Source of the DNA: Candidatus Thalassarchaeaceae archaeon
GTDB taxonomy: Archaea; Thermoplasmatota; Poseidoniia; Poseidoniales; Thalassarchaeaceae
Length of the DNA: 15,213 nt
Reading direction: 5' to 3'
NCBI GenBank assembly: GCA_013329905.1
Contig: DUJH01000047.1
Span: 27,401-42,613 of the forward strand
Each line of letters begins with the position of its first letter. Position 1 is the stretch's first letter. This document shows, piece after piece, positions 6,218 to 13,957 of this stretch. The notes under the pieces were generated by a model. It was given only the letters and a program-made list of their open reading frames with translations. It ran no database searches and had not been told where the DNA came from. The position numbers and the translations under genes are program-made.

Positions 6218-6709
6218 TTATTCATTTATTCGCTCAACTTTAATGATTTTTTGAGGGTCATAGGGGCGATCTCCACGAGCAGTGTCGCAATTCTCAATCT
6301 TGTACACCACTTCCATCCCCTCAATTACCTCTCCAAACACCGCATGGTTACCATCGAGCCAGGGTGTGGGAACGGTGGTGAGGAAGAACTGCGAGCCGCC
6401 GGTGTTCGGGCCCGCATTCGCCATCGAGAACAGTCCGGGGCGGTCGTGGCGCTTGGCCAAGGCGGATGGCTCGCACGGAATCTTCCATCCCGGGCCTCCG
6501 GTACCAGCTCTGCCGTTTCCTGGATCACGAGAATGTGGGCAACCGCCTTGAATCATGAAGTCCTTGATCACACGGTGAAAGTGAAGACCGTTGTAGAATC
6601 CTTCATCCACGAGTTTGAGGAAGTTGTCAGTAGTCCCGGGGCAATCTTCAGTGTAGAGACCTATCGTGATCTCGCCTGCACTCGTCTTCATCTTCACTAC
6701 AGTAGGCAT
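6218..6709 (-). CDS. Peptidyl-prolyl cis-trans isomerase, cyclophilin type
   Basis: A 163-residue single-domain cyclophilin catalysing cis-trans isomerisation of peptide bonds before proline, assisting protein folding. The family core is clear: FHRVIKDFMIQGG (44-56, with the catalytic Arg46 and substrate-binding Phe51 and Gln54), SMANAGPNTGGSQFF (95-109), and WLDGNHAVFGEVIEGM (117-132). The start M-P-T-V-V-K-M-K-T-S-A-G-E-I-T-I is typical of short prokaryotic cyclophilins, and there is no signal peptide, so it acts in the cytoplasm. It lies 45 nt after the csaA-like gene on the same strand and probably shares its transcript, although a 10-bp palindrome in the gap might be a separate promoter. 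Confidence 0.95.
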   Translation of the reverse strand: MPTVVKMKTSAGEITIGLYTEDCPGTTDNFLKLVDEGFYNGLHFHRVIKDFMIQGGCPHSRDPGNGRAGTGGPGWKIPCEPSALAKRHDRPGLFSMANAGPNTGGSQFFLTTVPTPWLDGNHAVFGEVIEGMEVVYKIENCDTARGDRPYDPQKIIKVERINE

Positions 6710-6737
6710 GGCTCAGTCCCAGCGCTCTCGGCTCAAG

Positions 6738-6747
6738 AGCATATGCT
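6738..6747 (-). promoter_or_regulatory. Palindrome AGCATATGCT upstream of the cyclophilin gene
   Basis: A perfect 10-bp palindrome in the 45-nt gap between the csaA-like stop and the cyclophilin ATG, about 33 nt before that ATG. It could be a weak TATA-like element or an operator; it may be chance. Confidence 0.2.
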
Positions 6748-6754
6748 TGCAAGT

Positions 6755-7150
6755 TTATGCAACCATTGAACCAGGTAGCACGCCATCAGGCAATTCCAGT
6801 AATCGGACCGTTCCGTCGGGATCGAGGGCGCCAAGAACTAGGAATTGGCTGACAAAACCTGTTGGCAGAGTCTTGTCACCCAAGTTGAGTGCACCAACCA
6901 CTGTCCGACCAACCAAGTCAGACCGCGCGTAATTGGTAATTTGCGCAGAACTCCACCTGCGCCCAATAACCGGCCCGAAATCGACCTCTATCTTGTAGGA
7001 GGGTTTGCGCATCTCGGGAAATTCCTCAACTCGAATAATCACACCAGCGCGGAGATCCTGCTCGAAGTAAGCAGCAGCGCCGACATATTCCTTCTCAGCC
7101 AACTTTTCAGGATGGTAAGGTTCACTCGAATCGATGACGTGCGAGTCCAT
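6755..7150 (-). CDS. CsaA-like tRNA-binding-domain protein
   Basis: A 131-residue protein consisting mainly of one EMAP/tRNA-binding-type OB fold of the CsaA kind, a cytoplasmic RNA-binding or chaperone-like dimer. The family pattern is visible: D-L-R-A-G-V-I-I-R-V-E-E-F-P-E-M-R-K-P (32-50), K-I-E-V-D-F-G-P (53-60), S-S-A-Q-I-T-N-Y (67-74), D-L-V-G-R-T-V-V-G-A-L-N-L (78-90) and a C-terminal L-P-D-G-V-L-P-G-S. The first 28 residues are an extra, mostly acidic N-terminal arm compared with CsaA of about 110 residues. Its ATG directly abuts the pyrE stop with no gap (TGA then ATG), so the two are translationally linked. Bacterial CsaA is described as an export-related chaperone; the role in archaea is not known. 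Confidence 0.85.
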   Translation of the reverse strand: MDSHVIDSSEPYHPEKLAEKEYVGAAAYFEQDLRAGVIIRVEEFPEMRKPSYKIEVDFGPVIGRRWSSAQITNYARSDLVGRTVVGALNLGDKTLPTGFVSQFLVLGALDPDGTVRLLELPDGVLPGSMVA

Positions 7151-7735
7151 TCACTCACCCGTGACATCGGAGCGAACAATCAACGGAACCAGAGTAATGC
7201 CGGCCGATTCAAAGGCGTCCTGGCCGCCCTCTTCCCGATCAAGAATCGTGATACAGGCAGCCACTTCACAGCCCATTTCGGAGAGTCTTGCAGCAGCCTT
7301 CAATGCTGAGCCACCTGTTGTCGTTACGTCCTCAAGCAATACTACACGATCACCAGATTTGAGCGTCGAACCCTCGATACCAGGAGGGTTTCCTGTCTTA
7401 CGCCCGCCGCGGCCTTTGGCTTCCTTTCGCACCATGAAGCCGCGAAGATTCGAGCCGCGTCCTGCCTTTGCGATGGCGATGCCGGCCAGCGGGACCGCTC
7501 CAAGTTCCAATCCACCGACGGCATCGATTCCACCGAGTGTGACAATCTCAGCATGTAGCAACACACCGATCAAATGAGCGCACTCGGGATTCATCATCAC
7601 CGGCTTCATATCGAAGAAATGTGGACTTTGCCGCCCGCTGGCGAGGGTGAACAAATCATCCGGAGAGTGGAGGTAGGCGAGCTCGCGAACGCGCTCGATG
7701 AGGCGTTGCTTGGCTTCGGTAACCGTGGTCGACAT
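7151..7735 (-). CDS. pyrE: Orotate phosphoribosyltransferase
   Basis: A 194-residue enzyme of de novo pyrimidine synthesis that joins orotate to PRPP to make orotidine 5'-monophosphate. The family features are T-L-A-S-G-R-Q-S-P-H-F-F-D-M-K (30-44), the flexible-loop lysine region F-M-V-R-K-E-A-K-G-R-G (100-110) and the PRPP-binding motif V-V-L-L-E-D-V-T-T-T-G-G-S (131-143, acidic pair Glu135-Asp136). The frame stays open 45 codons further, to an ATG at 7870, but that stretch is proline-rich and unlike OPRTases, so the ATG at 7735 (M-S-T-T-V-T-E-A-K) is taken. First gene of the minus-strand run; divergent from the DNA polymerase gene with 140 bp between. Confidence 0.93.
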   Translation of the reverse strand: MSTTVTEAKQRLIERVRELAYLHSPDDLFTLASGRQSPHFFDMKPVMMNPECAHLIGVLLHAEIVTLGGIDAVGGLELGAVPLAGIAIAKAGRGSNLRGFMVRKEAKGRGGRKTGNPPGIEGSTLKSGDRVVLLEDVTTTGGSALKAAARLSEMGCEVAACITILDREEGGQDAFESAGITLVPLIVRSDVTGE

Positions 7736-7847
7736 GTCGCTTCCCTTCCATTTCGGCTCGGCGGGAACCGGATGAAGGTTCGCACTAGGAGGGGGCTTAG
7801 GCAGCGGGAAGGCACTGAATGTTCTTGGACGGCCGCGTTCGGTGGTC

Positions 7848-7855
7848 GGATATCC
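7848..7855. promoter_or_regulatory. Possible TATA-like palindrome GGATATCC before the DP2 gene
   Basis: An 8-bp palindrome centred about 25 nt before the ATG at 7876, in the 140-bp divergent spacer between pyrE and the DP2 gene. It is the best AT-containing candidate at the expected distance, but weak; I see nothing else clear in the spacer. Confidence 0.25.
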
Positions 7856-7875
7856 AACAACGGAGCGCATGAGAT

Positions 7876-10800
7876 ATGGTCGGAGCAGATGGTCCAGAGG
7901 TGGTGGTCGATGAAGCTCGACTTACCCACGAAATGGAGTCATACAGCCTCTGGCTTGACGAGCGAACCGAGGAGGCTTACCGCATCGCTGGTGAAGCTCG
8001 CGCGAAGGGTCTTGATTTTGCCGACGTTGTTGAGATTCCCCGCGCTGCCGACCTTGCCAGCCGCACCGAGAAATTGCTCGAAGATTATCTCCGCCCAGAG
8101 CCGGATCAGGAACCACTCCGAATCGAGGATGACCTTCGTAAGTTGTTGAGTCGGGTCGACCGCGAGACGGCTTCGATTCAGATTGCGGTCGATGTCGCAA
8201 AGCGAATGCACGCGCTGACTGCAGATGTCCGTCGCTCGATCGATACCGGTTTGCGCGTGGGGCTTGCAGTTCTGACCGAGGCGGTGCTGGTAGCACCGCT
8301 CGAAGGAATCGGAAATGTCAAGATTCTCAACAATGAGGATGGAAGTGAATTTCTCTCAATCGAATTCTGTGGCCCAATCCGTGCCGCGGGAGGGACCGCA
8401 CAGGCTCTCGGTGTGCTGATTGGCGATATGGTCCGCCGTGAGCTCGGGCTTAACCGATACATCCCAACGACGCCCGAAGTTGAGCGCGTAAAGGAGGAGT
8501 TCGGCTTGTATCGAGCCGGTATGCAGTACAAGCCGCCGCCCGAGGAAATCGAAATCATCGTCCGCGCCTGTCCTGTGATGATCAACGGCGAGGCGACTGA
8601 ACAAATCGAGTGCTCGGGCTACAAAGAAGTCCGCAATATCGAGGGTTCGAGGATCCGCGGTGGTGTGATGTTGGTCATTGGAGAGGGGCTTTGTCTCAAG
8701 GCTCCGAAAATCCAAAAACACACTGAAAGGTTGAAAATTCCCGGTTGGGAATTCATCGCACACTTCGCCTCAAAGGGCAAATCCGACGACTCCGAGTCAA
8801 CTTTCAAACGCCGAATGATCAAGCGCAATGACCGTTTTCTCGACGATGTCATCGCTGGGCGCCCTGTCTTTGGTGAGCCGTGTGAGCCGGGCGCGTTTCG
8901 GCTGCGCTACGGGCGCAGCCGGGCCTCAGGTTTGGCAGCGGCAGGGATTAATCCGGTCTCGATGGAAGCGATGGGATCCTTCCTAGCAATCGGCACTCAG
9001 ATGAAGACAGAGAGACCAGGGAAAGCAGCCGCAGTGACTCCTTCAGTGGATATCGATGGGCCATCGGTTCTGCTCGATGATGGGACTTTCCAACGCATCG
9101 ATTCGGTCGCAGAATGGCGCGATGTGAGCGACCGAGTCATCTCACTGTGGGATAGTGGTGAGATGCTCGTTGGTTTCGGTGAATTCCTTGAGAATAACAA
9201 GAATCTCGCCCCTTCGCCGTACAATCGAGATTGGTGGGCGGCTGACCTTGCGGAGACGCTTAACCAGCCACAGAAGGTAGATGCGCTCGCGGAAATTTTA
9301 GGATTGACTCGCGAGAAGATGCCCCCCGGCTTACCGTTCAACGGCGCCATCAAACGAGGAGGCGAACCTCCGCTCGAACGCGCTCGTCGGCGCCGTGATT
9401 GGAATCGATACCTGCGCAGGCTCGACTTGACGTGGGAGCAGGTCCGAAGCATCTGTCTCTCCTTTGGAACTGCACCACCACCCCCATTCAATCCGTGGTG
9501 GTCGGACCTACCACTATCCTTCACACCACATTTGGTTGAGGCCTTGCTAGCCTCCAAGGTTGAGAAGCGAGGCCTACGGATTCCTGGCGTCGTCAAAGGC
9601 TGGACTCCAGATCAACACCTCGAGGATGTGGGCCTTGACACACCCTCGACTGGAGCCTGGCCGCGCTGGACTGAGGTGCAGCGCCACGGTGTAGTAAAAT
9701 CCTCGCTCTTGGTCCTCGGAATTCAGCATCATCACAAGCGCGGCGATATCGTCATCTCTTCGCACTGGGAGCCTCTAATCGATGGACTGGGGCTTGAACT
9801 AGATGGATCGAGCCTTCGCCAGAGAACAGAGGCTGGCCCGCACGTTGCCGACCGAGTGGCGCGTATCAGAACAGCAACAAACACCATTCGCGAAGAGGAT
9901 GCGCGCCTCGCCGAAATCGAAAACGCGCGCAATGTCGAACGCGTACGCGAGCAAACTACCGCCCGCCAACACGGGATGAGCATTGCTGAGACCGAAGCGG
10001 CAGGTGACGAAGCGGCAGCAAAAATCGAAGACCCAGGGTCGCCGAACCCGAAGGAATTGATGGCCGCTCGACGCCTTCTCGACGACCACGAAGTCGACCG
10101 ATCGCTGTGGCTAGCTCGCCGCCTCTCTGAATTGAGATGGGAAGACGCTGTATCATGCCGCGTCGGTTCGAGGATGGGGCGACCAGAGAAAGCTAGCAGG
10201 CGCATGATGAAACCGCTGGTCCATTCGCTATTCCCAATTGGAGACCATGGGGGTCCGCAGCGGCTCCTCGGTCACGCAGCATCAAGAGGAAGAGTGCGAG
10301 TAGACGCCGGTCCACGTATCTGCAAGAAGTGCGGGATGGAATCCCCGATGCTGCGCTGCCATAACAGACCAGACCCCGGGGTGGCCGAGGAGTGCGGTGG
10401 CAAAACCAAGCCAAAACCCCTACGAGGGAATAGAAAACCTCGCCGACTCGGGCAGAGAACCAGCATTCCAGTAGCTGCCCTGATGGAAGTCAAACGCCGC
10501 GCACTCGGGCTCGACAGGCTCCCCGATCGCATCAAGGCAGTGAAGGGGCTAATGTCGTACCATCAGACCCCCGAACCGCTTGAAAAAGGGATACTGCGAG
10601 GCCGTCATGACATCTCAGTCTTCAGGGACGGAACTGCAAGATACGACATGATTGACGTGCCCGTCACCCACTTCAAACCCTCAGAAATCAACACCTCATG
10701 GGAACTCCTCGTAAATCTCGGCTACACCCATGATGTCGACGGGGATCCACTCGCAAACGATGAACAAATCCTCGAACTTTACCCCCAGGATTTCATTCCA

Positions 10801-11844
10801 TCAACCCTCGCCATCGAACACCTGAAATCCACTTGCGATTACATCGACGAATTACTCGTCCGATTCTACGGCATGGAACCATTCTACAAGATCGAATCAG
10901 CAGATGACCTCGTCGGCCATCTCGCAATCGGACTCGCACCGCACACCTCCGGCGGAGTGCTTTGCCGCATCGTCGGATGGACAGACGCCTCCGCCGGCTA
11001 CGCCCATCCACTTTTCCACGCCGCAAAACGTCGCAATTGCGATGGTGATGAAGATAGTATCATGATGCTCATGGATGGATTGCTGAATTTCTCCAAATCC
11101 ATCCTTCCTGCCAACCGTGGAGGGCGCATGGACGCACCCTTGGTTCTGACCACTCGATTGAACCCCTCTGAGATCGATAAAGAGGCCCTCAATGTCGACT
11201 GCTCGTGGCAATATCCACGCTCATTCTACGAAGCCACGCGCGAGCAACCGCACCCCTCTGAACTCAAGTCACAAATCGAAATCGTCGAGCACCGACTCGG
11301 CACAATCGGCGACCTGCGCGGCTACGGCTGGACACACGATTCCGGTGCTCTCGACGCCGGTCCGGCCAACTCTTCCTACAAAACTCTGGAGACAATGGTC
11401 GACAAAATGAACGCGCAGTTGGCTTTGGGAAGTCTCCTCCGCCCCGTTGACGTCTCAAGGGTTGCCAGTCAGGTCATCGAGTCTCACTTCCTGCCTGACC
11501 TGCGTGGCAACCTCGTCGCCTTCACTCGGCAGAAAGTGCGCTGCGTACGATGTGGCCATTCATATCGTCGAATGCCTTTGGCTGGAAGATGTATACAAAG
11601 AAAACAGAATGAAGGAGGCTTGGTAAATGGCCGCGATGATGGGTCCTCCTTGTGTAGTGGGAACGTTGTGTTGACCGTGTCTGAAGGCTCTGTTCGCAAG
11701 TACATCAAAGTCACTCGACATGTCATCGAAAACTACGGTGTCAACCTTTACACACAGCAACGAGTCGACTGGCTTTCTGACAGCGTCGACTCGCTTTTCA
11801 ATGACGATACAGTCACAGTAATGACGCTTGGCGACTTCCTTTGA
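7876..11844 (+). CDS. polC: DNA polymerase II (PolD) large catalytic subunit DP2
   Basis: The 1,322-residue polymerase subunit of the archaeal replicative family-D DNA polymerase; it pairs with the exonuclease subunit DP1, which is not in this window. The N-terminus (W-L-D-E-R-T-E-E-A-Y, E-A-R-A-K-G-L-D) and the block F-C-G-P-I-R-A-A-G-G-T-A-Q-A are typical of DP2. The double-psi beta-barrel active site is K-R-R-N-C-D-G-D-E-D with Asn1054, Asp1056 and Asp1058 in the positions of the metal-binding residues of Pyrococcus DP2. A zinc site is formed by Cys816, Cys819, Cys828 and Cys840. A C-terminal zinc site begins C-V-R-C (1223, 1226), with Cys1239 and then Cys1260, an unusually wide last spacing. 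No intein interrupts the active-site motif. Start ATG 7876 keeps 19 residues before the conserved region; Met20 (7933) is an alternative. Convergent with mptE. Confidence 0.97.
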   Translation: MVGADGPEVVVDEARLTHEMESYSLWLDERTEEAYRIAGEARAKGLDFADVVEIPRAADLASRTEKLLEDYLRPEPDQEPLRIEDDLRKLLSRVDRETASIQIAVDVAKRMHALTADVRRSIDTGLRVGLAVLTEAVLVAPLEGIGNVKILNNEDGSEFLSIEFCGPIRAAGGTAQALGVLIGDMVRRELGLNRYIPTTPEVERVKEEFGLYRAGMQYKPPPEEIEIIVRACPVMINGEATEQIECSGYKEVRNIEGSRIRGGVMLVIGEGLCLKAPKIQKHTERLKIPGWEFIAHFASKGKSDDSESTFKRRMIKRNDRFLDDVIAGRPVFGEPCEPGAFRLRYGRSRASGLAAAGINPVSMEAMGSFLAIGTQMKTERPGKAAAVTPSVDIDGPSVLLDDGTFQRIDSVAEWRDVSDRVISLWDSGEMLVGFGEFLENNKNLAPSPYNRDWWAADLAETLNQPQKVDALAEILGLTREKMPPGLPFNGAIKRGGEPPLERARRRRDWNRYLRRLDLTWEQVRSICLSFGTAPPPPFNPWWSDLPLSFTPHLVEALLASKVEKRGLRIPGVVKGWTPDQHLEDVGLDTPSTGAWPRWTEVQRHGVVKSSLLVLGIQHHHKRGDIVISSHWEPLIDGLGLELDGSSLRQRTEAGPHVADRVARIRTATNTIREEDARLAEIENARNVERVREQTTARQHGMSIAETEAAGDEAAAKIEDPGSPNPKELMAARRLLDDHEVDRSLWLARRLSELRWEDAVSCRVGSRMGRPEKASRRMMKPLVHSLFPIGDHGGPQRLLGHAASRGRVRVDAGPRICKKCGMESPMLRCHNRPDPGVAEECGGKTKPKPLRGNRKPRRLGQRTSIPVAALMEVKRRALGLDRLPDRIKAVKGLMSYHQTPEPLEKGILRGRHDISVFRDGTARYDMIDVPVTHFKPSEINTSWELLVNLGYTHDVDGDPLANDEQILELYPQDFIPSTLAIEHLKSTCDYIDELLVRFYGMEPFYKIESADDLVGHLAIGLAPHTSGGVLCRIVGWTDASAGYAHPLFHAAKRRNCDGDEDSIMMLMDGLLNFSKSILPANRGGRMDAPLVLTTRLNPSEIDKEALNVDCSWQYPRSFYEATREQPHPSELKSQIEIVEHRLGTIGDLRGYGWTHDSGALDAGPANSSYKTLETMVDKMNAQLALGSLLRPVDVSRVASQVIESHFLPDLRGNLVAFTRQKVRCVRCGHSYRRMPLAGRCIQRKQNEGGLVNGRDDGSSLCSGNVVLTVSEGSVRKYIKVTRHVIENYGVNLYTQQRVDWLSDSVDSLFNDDTVTVMTLGDFL

Positions 11845-11857
11845 CAAGTATCATGAT

Positions 11858-11889
11858 AGCGGCGTAGTCGCTTGATTTTACGCGAAAAT
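11858..11889. terminator. Possible bidirectional terminator between DP2 and mptE
   Basis: In the 52-nt convergent spacer a small stem AGCG/CGCT (11858-11872) is followed by TGATTTT on the plus strand, and ATTTT/AAAAT (11875-11889) forms an inverted repeat that gives a T-run on either strand. T-runs are the usual archaeal termination signal. Confidence 0.4.
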
Positions 11890-11896
11890 GCGGCGC

Positions 11897-12655
11897 TCAA
11901 ACGAGGAATCCGAGATGTTGCAGCACCTTGGCCATCCACTGTAATTTGACGAGCTTACGCTCGGGGTCGGTCGCACCCGACCAGGCCCCGACCAAATCGG
12001 TGCGTGTACCGAGTAATTTGATGCGCTCGCGTGAGACTCCAAGAGCACGAGCGAAGCAAACGGCTCGATCCCCATCGGTGAATCCACCCGGATTGTGCAT
12101 CCCTTCGATAGGGTCAGGCGTCTGATGGGTGAGTACGATAGGTGGCGGAGTTCGCCGAGCGCTAGAGAAAGAGAGCAATTCAGACCACTCGGCGGTATTG
12201 TCGCCGTGCGCGTGAAGGATAATTGGAATTCCGCGTTTTACTGCAGCCACTGTTCCCTCACCGCCATCGGCATCACTCACAACACAGACCAAACGTGACC
12301 AAGCTCGCTCGGCCATCGAATCAGGTAGAGTGTCGAGCACGCCGCAAGAGCCGTCGGCTGCAATCAGGAGAGTATTGCCTGCAAGAACTTCCTCAACCTC
12401 TTCAGTGGTAATCGCTGCACCGAGAATCGCAACATCAGTCTCCCGTAGAACAAGCCTTCTGTGCAACGAAGCCACCGTCTGAACTCGCCGTGCGCGCGCC
12501 CAAGAATCAACATCACAAGACTCGATCTCAGAGAGCAGTGCGTGCGCACTCTCTAGATCCTCAGTCAAGTCCCAGTCGAAGTGCGCCCGCACCTCATTTT
12601 GCAATTCCAGTAGGCGAACATCCACTGCAGCGAGGTCGGTTGGCTTACTCTGCAT
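11897..12655 (-). CDS. mptE: 6-hydroxymethyl-7,8-dihydropterin diphosphokinase, MptE type (DUF115)
   Basis: A 252-residue archaeal enzyme that activates 6-hydroxymethyldihydropterin with ATP, giving the diphosphate used for methanopterin or folate synthesis; it replaces the unrelated bacterial FolK. Conserved pieces are A-A-D-G-S (99-103), C-V-V-S-D-A-D-G-G (124-132), the H-A-H-G-D-N motif (148-153) and N-P-G-G-F-T-D-G-D-R-A (188-198), which is nearly diagnostic of the family. The frame is open 32 codons further upstream, to 12751, but that part overlaps the start of the divergent primase gene and has no family likeness; ATG 12655 puts the start about 13 nt after the transcript start expected from the shared TATA-like element. 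A non-methanogen would use it for a folate-like C1 carrier; which one cannot be told here. Confidence 0.88.
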   Translation of the reverse strand: MQSKPTDLAAVDVRLLELQNEVRAHFDWDLTEDLESAHALLSEIESCDVDSWARARRVQTVASLHRRLVLRETDVAILGAAITTEEVEEVLAGNTLLIAADGSCGVLDTLPDSMAERAWSRLVCVVSDADGGEGTVAAVKRGIPIILHAHGDNTAEWSELLSFSSARRTPPPIVLTHQTPDPIEGMHNPGGFTDGDRAVCFARALGVSRERIKLLGTRTDLVGAWSGATDPERKLVKLQWMAKVLQHLGFLV

Positions 12656-12688
12656 CCAAGGACTCTCCAGTGGAAGGATTCGGTGAGG

Positions 12689-12700
12689 CTTGAAATACCC
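12689..12700. promoter_or_regulatory. Shared TATA-like element of the divergent mptE and priL genes
   Basis: CTTGAAATACCC reads as a TATA-like box on both strands. On the plus strand its centre is about 28 nt before the priL ATG at 12723, fitting a leaderless mRNA; on the minus strand it is about 40 nt before the mptE ATG at 12655. Only 67 bp separate the two starts, so the genes probably compete for or share this promoter. Confidence 0.45.
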
Positions 12701-12722
12701 TCTCGATACATTGTCACTCACC

Positions 12723-13916
12723 ATGCCGATGCCGCTCACACCTCCGGCCATCGAAGATGAGTCTGTGCTCGCGCGCTATCCCTTCCTACCGCAGAGCCGT
12801 GAATACATCCTCGGCCAACTCAGCGGTAACGGAATCAACGTCGAGGGACTCCTTGAGGAACCGTGGCTCGAGGATATCCGACGACGTGGTAGTCTACGCC
12901 TCGTCGAGTCCGTCGTCCACAAGGAAGGAGTCGATTCGGCCACCACCGTCGACATCTCTTCCGACGTCGGTCGGATGACTGAGGCTCTCTCATTCCTTCA
13001 CGCCATGCTAGTGGTCTGCGCCTCCTTCGAGGATCGTCTCCTCAATCGATGGGTAGAGGGAGAAGCCAGTAGGGCCGACCAGCTCTTCGGCATAGATCGA
13101 CCCAATTTCGATATCATCGCCCGCACATATCTTTCCGATATTCGCAGCGAGGCTATACCCGGCACGACCGAGATTGTCTATCACGTGCCGATGGTCGATT
13201 TTCTCGAACTCTGTCCAAAGATCACGGGCGGTTATTGGCGCTTGATCAACCGCCCAGTCAAAGCCGGATGGGTCAGGATGGATCCGGCTAGTGGAGAAAC
13301 CAGTCAACAGCGGACTGCGCGCCTACTCAAGGAGCGCGTCCGCCGATCTCTGACTGAGGATTGTGTCGACAGGATGGCGAAGATGGACGACGCATTCGCC
13401 GGACTCTTCGCCGATCCGGTCGACCGCATTCTCGGCCTGCTCTCAGAACGCGTCACAGCCGAGATGCCGATGACAGCGGCCGTCCGCGAGGACTGGCCGC
13501 CGTGCTTCGAATCAGCCGTTGCCGAACTAGCCCAAGGAATCAACGTAAATCACACAGGTCGGCTTTTCCTCGCTGCGATGTCAAGGGCTATGCTGCACAC
13601 ACCCGAAGTCACGTGCTCATTCTTCGAGAATGCCCCCGACTACAATGCGGAGACCACTTCCTACCAAGTCGGCCACGTCTATGAGCATCAATACACACCT
13701 CACGGATGCTCGTCTCTCAAGACTGGGGCTCGCTGTCCTGTGAGTCCTGGAGACGATCGTTTGTGCGATCAGGAATGGATGAATCACCCTCTCAAATATA
13801 TGCGAGCGAAACAGCGTCGGCGCTATCAGGAAGAGAGTCAAAATGGAGCCGCTGACGAATCGCCAGAACGCACCGAAGGTGCGTCAGAAACGAACGATAC
13901 GGACGATTCTTCATAA
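12723..13916 (+). CDS. priL: DNA primase large subunit PriL (Fe-S)
   Basis: A 397-residue regulatory subunit of the archaeal/eukaryotic-type primase; with the catalytic PriS (not in the window) it makes RNA primers for replication. The C-terminal 4Fe-4S domain is complete: P-P-C-F-E-S-A-V-A-E-L (Cys261), Y-Q-V-G-H-V-Y-E-H-Q-Y-T-P-H-G-C (Cys329), A-R-C-P (Cys338) and R-L-C (Cys348), followed by H-P-L-K-Y-M. These match the four cluster cysteines and closing HPLxY of PriL/Pri2. A tail of about 40 residues after the domain is hydrophilic and mostly acidic and looks disordered. ATG 12723 is preferred over an upstream TTG at 12690 because the TATA-like element overlaps the latter; ATG 12729 is close by. 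The DUF373 gene follows after 41 nt. Confidence 0.93.
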   Translation: MPMPLTPPAIEDESVLARYPFLPQSREYILGQLSGNGINVEGLLEEPWLEDIRRRGSLRLVESVVHKEGVDSATTVDISSDVGRMTEALSFLHAMLVVCASFEDRLLNRWVEGEASRADQLFGIDRPNFDIIARTYLSDIRSEAIPGTTEIVYHVPMVDFLELCPKITGGYWRLINRPVKAGWVRMDPASGETSQQRTARLLKERVRRSLTEDCVDRMAKMDDAFAGLFADPVDRILGLLSERVTAEMPMTAAVREDWPPCFESAVAELAQGINVNHTGRLFLAAMSRAMLHTPEVTCSFFENAPDYNAETTSYQVGHVYEHQYTPHGCSSLKTGARCPVSPGDDRLCDQEWMNHPLKYMRAKQRRRYQEESQNGAADESPERTEGASETNDTDDSS

Positions 13917-13957
13917 TGGAGTAGACCCCATTGCGCTCCGTAGCAGGGGATTGGAAC

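Noticed and set aside
7736..7870. 45-codon N-terminal extension of PyrE or a separate small protein
   Set aside because: Proline-rich, unlike any OPRTase N-terminus, and it fills the divergent promoter spacer; ATG 7735 gives the normal enzyme length.
11020..11060. Intein at the DP2 active-site motif
   Set aside because: This is a known intein insertion point in archaeal DP2, but the K-R-R-N-C-D-G-D-E-D sequence is uninterrupted here.
12656..12751. 32-codon N-terminal extension of MptE
   Set aside because: It would overlap the start of the divergent primase gene and run through the shared TATA-like element; the family match begins after Met at 12655.
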